From contig MU646616.1 in NCBI GenBank assembly GCA_026770585.1, positions 81,679-96,569 on the forward strand: 14,891 bases of DNA, read 5' to 3'. The position numbers were made by a program, and so were the translations under genes. The notes below the pieces were generated by a model that saw nothing but the letters and a program-made list of their open reading frames with translations, had not been told where the DNA came from and searched no databases. This stretch comes from Baffinella frigidus (lineage: Eukaryota; Cryptophyceae; Cryptomonadales; Baffinellaceae). Shown here piece by piece: positions 12,551 through 14,891 of the stretch. Position 1 is the stretch's first letter. The number at the start of each line of letters is the position of its first letter.

Positions 12551-12732
12551 CCACTCAAAAATGCTGGAGGAACCTATTTACATGTGGGGTTGTAAATTTT
12601 TGTACCAGGATAGGGTATTCCAACCTCGTGACTGTGCTAATTTCGCGGAGTTGCGTGACCGATCTCACGAAAGTTACTACACGAATGTTATAACTCGCTT
12701 TTAACTAGACCCCTCCCAGCATTCTCGTGTGG
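12551..12732. mobile_element. MITE family B, copy 2
   Basis: Ends CCACTCAAAAATGCTGG and CCAGCATTCTCGTGTGG. The interior shares TTTTTGTACCAGGATAGGG and ATTCCAACCTCGTG with B1. Confidence 0.75.
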
Positions 12733-12764
12733 GTTGCCACCCTCCCAACGCGTCAAAAATGATG

Positions 12765-12922
12765 CCTAGCTCTGTCCCAGTTTAATTTGGGCTCGTAGAC
12801 ATTTCGCCCCCCCACCCGAAATTTCACAGGTAAATTTCATGGGGGGGGGGTCAAAATTCGCCCGAGAAATTTCGGGGGGGCGAAATATCTACGAGTCCAA
12901 ATTGAAGTGGGACAGAGCTAGG
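12765..12922. mobile_element. Long inverted repeat L
   Basis: Arms CCTAGCTCTGTCCCAGTTTA, ATTTGGGCTCGTAGACATTT, CGCCCCCCC and their near-exact complement ending GTGGGACAGAGCTAGG. The centre holds CCCGAAATTTC and GAAATTTCGGG. The outer arm resembles the LM left arm. ATG flanks both ends (a possible 3-base target duplication). Confidence 0.85.
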
Positions 12923-13004
12923 ATGCGGCTCTCCGGTGAGCTGCTGAGCGTGTGGAGGGCATCAACCCCCGCGGGGGGTATGCGTTGTGGTCAGGTTCGT
13001 TTCA

Positions 13005-13082
13005 ATAATCCCTAAACCCTAGACCGTAATCCCTAAAACCTAAACTCTAAACCATAACCCATACACCCTACACTATTCTCTC
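13005..13082. repeat. Telomere-like CCCTAAA array
   Basis: AATCCCTAAACCCTAGACC, then degenerate CCTAAAACCTAAACTCTAAA and ACCCATACACCCTACAC units, of the same type as intron 1. Confidence 0.75.
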
Positions 13083-13085
13083 TCT

Positions 13086-13279
13086 GTACCTGGGGAGGTG
13101 CGCGCGACTGCTTGCTGTACATGCCCCAAACCCGAAACCCGGAACCCGAAACCTGGAACCCGAAACCCTACATTGGTATCTCTTGGTACCTGGGGCGGGA
13201 CGAGCGACTTCTTGCTGTACATGCCGACTCCCTTATGCAGCTTCGTCGAGTCAATCGACGCGTCGACCTGCCACGCCAG
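13086..13279 (+). other. Tandemly duplicated coding-like segment of a second gene
   Basis: GTACCTGGGG ... TTGCTGTACATGCC occurs at 13086-13125 and 13186-13225, 100 bases apart, separated by telomere-like CCCGAAACCCGGAACC units. The second copy continues with a frame reading LLAVHADSLMQLRRVNRRVD up to about 13279. A third copy at 13972-14031 differs in the first 18 codons by two synonymous and two replacement changes. It looks like an exon of an unidentified gene, interrupted by repeat; no domain recognised. Confidence 0.4.
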
Positions 13280-13282
13280 AGT

Positions 13283-13437
13283 TAATAGGGTGATGGGACT
13301 AAAAATGGGGTATTAGGCCTACGGTATTGACTACGGTAGGCCGTAGGGGCCTAGGGGGGCTCCTACGAAAAACCCTACGGCCTACCGTAGGCAATACCGT
13401 AGGCCTAACTACCCCATTTTTGGTCCGTTACCCTACT
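13283..13437. mobile_element. MITE family D, copy 2, with 5-bp target duplication
   Basis: 155 bases, flanked by AGAGT (13278-13282 and 13438-13442). Arms TAGGGTGATGGGACTAAAAA and TTTTTGGTCCGTTACCCTA, and inner GGCCTACGGTATTG and CAATACCGTAGGCC. The core GGCCGTAGGGGCCTAGGGGG, GCTCCTA matches D1. Confidence 0.85.
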
Positions 13438-13442
13438 AGAGT

Positions 13443-13643
13443 GCAGGAGGGGGTTCAATTTTCTCGAACGTATGTGGATACGTTCGTTGACTTTTGAAAA
13501 CCACTGCCTTGAGGAGGAATTGACTTTTGGCGAACCCTTCAAAGACTGTGGCGTGGTGCAGACACCCGGGGGGACTGCGGGCAGTCGAGCAGGTAGACGG
13601 CCACTTGGAGGGCGGAGCGGACAAACGCTTTGAAACAGCTGTC
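13443..13643. other. Unassigned, weakly coding-like
   Basis: TTGACTTTTG occurs twice (13488, 13520) and CGAACGTATGTGGATACGTTCG forms a hairpin (13464-13485). Both strands have short open frames (for example the minus frame 13436-13624). Neither is recognisable. Confidence 0.35.
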
Positions 13644-13747
13644 TATCCCGTAAGTGACCAACGGGCGAATAATCGCCCGTGGAAGCCCTAGACAGGTCCT
13701 AGGGCCCTACGGTAGGGCGTATGAGCCTACTGGTCACTCAAAGGATA
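13644..13747. mobile_element. Family J, copy 6
   Basis: TATCCCGTAAGTGACCA to TGGTCACTCAAAGGATA. Inner hairpin ACGGGCGAAT/AATCGCCCGT (13661-13680) differs from other copies. Core GGTCCTAGGGCCCTACGGTA and GGGCGTATGAGCC. Confidence 0.8.
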
Positions 13748-13808
13748 ACAGTGCTGAGGATTAAAAGCTGTTGATAAACAGCTTCCAAACGATTCCTCCG
13801 ATAGGAAC

Positions 13809-13947
13809 GGTTTCCCGTGGGGGGGTTCACCACCAGCAACCCGAAGCGGCTTGAAAGGGGTTGTCTCAAGGAATCAACCCCCTTTGCTCATTCCATAGGA
13901 CGCTACGGTAGGAAATCCCTAGGGACCTACGAATTTCCCACGGGGGA
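13809..13947. mobile_element. Foldback element T with the shared core
   Basis: Outer TTTCCCGTGGGGG and TTCCCACGGGGG, middle hairpin AAAGGGGTTGTCTCA/GGAATCAACCCCCTTT, and core CTACGGTAGGAAATCCCTAG. Pairing of the outer ends is weaker than in other families, so the limits are approximate. Confidence 0.5.
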
Positions 13948-13965
13948 ATAGATGGCCCGTCAAGG

Positions 13966-14031
13966 ATTTCTGCTGTGCATGCCGACTCCCTTCTGCAGCT
14001 TCGTCGAGTCAATCGGCGCGTCCACCTCCAG
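13966..14031 (+). pseudogene. Further copy of the AVHADSL coding-like segment
   Basis: From 13972 the frame reads AVHADSLLQLRRVNRRVHLQ, matching AVHADSLMQLRRVNRRVDLP at 13214. It then runs into a G-rich stretch. Its right flank (CCAGAAGAAGGAGGGGG) resembles the pre-insertion flank of D2. Confidence 0.45.
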
Positions 14032-14154
14032 AAGAAGGAGGGGGGGGGGCGCTTTTTATTGCTGGAGTTGAATTGTTCGGAAGATCCGTCTGCAACCGCA
14101 CAGGGGGGATCAGCGGGTTTGAATGAATTTTCAAACACGACCGGGACGAGCCAG

Positions 14155-14365
14155 CCACTCGAGGCTAGAAACGGGACTATTTTAATTGGGGAGTTGTTAA
14201 ATTTAGTACCAGTCACGTGCAGGCGTGGTCACGTTGCGGGCGGAATTCCGCCCGCAACGTGACCAAACGCCCCCATTTGTGTGAAAATTACTACATACCT
14301 TTTTTTTTTCTTCACCTGTAAACAAATCCCTGTTTTGAAATAGTCCCATTTCTAGCCTCGAGTGG
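14155..14365 (-). mobile_element. MITE family S, copy 2 (inverted)
   Basis: CCACTCGAGGCTAGAAACGG to CCATTTCTAGCCTCGAGTGG, 211 bases, in the opposite orientation to S1. Central hairpin GGTCACGTTGCGGGCGGA and TCCGCCCGCAACGTGACC (14227-14264). CAG flanks both ends. Confidence 0.85.
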
Positions 14366-14378
14366 CAGAGGGCGAGGG

Positions 14379-14590
14379 CCACTCAAGGCTAGAAATGTGA
14401 CGATTTTAAAAGTTTTAACTTGACCAGTCCTTTACAAGTGGACTGTTGTGTGGTAATTTTCACACAAATACCGCGTTTGGTCACGTTCCTCCCGTATATA
14501 TGGGAGCAACGTGACCAAGCCTGCCCGTGAATGGTACTAAATCTAACATCCACACATTCAAAATACTCCCTCTTCCAGCCTCAAGTGAGG
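14379..14590 (+). mobile_element. MITE family S, copy 3
   Basis: CCACTCAAGGCTAGAAATGT to CTTCCAGCCTCAAGTGAG. The central hairpin keeps GGTCACGTT/AACGTGACC, but its inner stem is CTCCC/GGGAG instead of GCGGGCGG/CCGCCCGC. It lies 13 bases from S2. Confidence 0.85.
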
Positions 14591-14591
14591 G

Positions 14592-14735
14592 GGTCCACCT
14601 GCAGCAGCAGGGGGGGGCATTCAAGAGTCAATCTGTAAGGGGAAACGTCATTCAAAAGTCAATTTTCACAAGACAACATCTGCAATAACGACCCAGTGGC
14701 TCCAAGAACGATGCTGGAATACCCCCCGAGGGGGC
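14592..14735. repeat. Repeat family P, copy 2
   Basis: GTCCACCTGCAGCAGCAGG, CATTCAAGAGTCAATCTGTA, ATTCAAAAGTCAATTTTCAC, GTGGCTCCAAGAACG and CTGGAATACCCC follow the same order as copy P1 (5731-5868). Confidence 0.6.
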
Positions 14736-14742
14736 GCTTGTG

Positions 14743-14891
14743 ATGGGGACGAAACGTTTGGAAGCGCGCTGTTTATGGAGGGGGGCACATCGTTTGGGAC
14801 AACCACGCGTGGTTGTGGAGGGGGACGCGTTTGGGACTGTGTCGTTGACGGATTGGGGAAGCGCCGTTTTTGGGAGTGGACGCACCGAGAG
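14743..14891 (+). CDS. Possible start of a gene cut by the window end
   Basis: An ATG at 14743 opens a frame that reaches the window end: MGTKRLEARCLWRGAH, later VVVEGDAFGTVSLTDWGSAV. The frame is moderately G/C-biased at third positions, but other frames here are open too, including the minus strand (14652-14885). The sequence is G-rich with repeated CGTTTGGGA-like words. No family recognised. Confidence 0.2.
   Translation, partial: MGTKRLEARCLWRGAHRLGQPRVVVEGDAFGTVSLTDWGSAVFGSGRTE

Overview
The window looks like nuclear DNA of a eukaryotic microalga or related protist. The evidence is one spliced gene with GT-AG introns, long repeat-filled introns, and telomere-like CCCTAAA-type arrays (TTTAGGG on the other strand). 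There is no prokaryotic gene layout. All six inferred 3' splice sites read AG|G, and the donors are GT followed by variable bases. That pattern is known from dinoflagellate genomes, but the lineage is not proven here.

The one confident gene is a WD40 beta-propeller protein on the + strand, from about 837 to the TGA at 8848-8850. I reconstruct seven exons: 837-1337, 1559-1696, 2400-2458, 3499-3564, 6794-6867, 8257-8347 and 8722-8850. Together they encode about seven propeller blades and a short alpha-helical-looking tail. The first four blades lie in one exon; the rest are split by six introns of about 0.2 to 3.2 kb. The exon 4 to exon 5 junction does not keep frame with canonical splice sites, so an exon may be missing, splicing may be non-canonical, or the gene may be damaged. 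The 5' end is also unresolved.

Nearly all remaining sequence is non-autonomous inverted-repeat (MITE or foldback) elements in about 15 families, here named by letter, often in several copies and sometimes nested. Families D, E, F, G and J have different outer arms but share an inner core rich in CCTACGGTAGG and CCTAGGACC. Region by region: 1-836 has a coding-like stretch of unknown identity and an LM-type repeat; 837-8850 is the WD40 gene with repeat-filled introns; 8851-11746 is a dense array of families F, G, J and O; 11747-13000 holds GAAA-rich duplicated segments and elements K, B2 and L; 13005-14891 holds telomere-like repeats, duplicated coding-like segments of a second unidentified gene, and elements D2, J6, T, S2, S3 and P2.

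The most interesting signal is how the repeats relate to the gene. Intron 1 is made almost wholly of telomere-like repeat. Introns 2 and 3 begin at the end of an inverted-repeat element, and the acceptor of intron 5 lies in the end of a G-type element. Exon-boundary fragments of exons 4 and 5 have been copied several times into the flanking introns. This suggests introns made or remodelled by foldback elements (introner-like). Several families also keep hairpin pairing while their stem sequences differ between copies.
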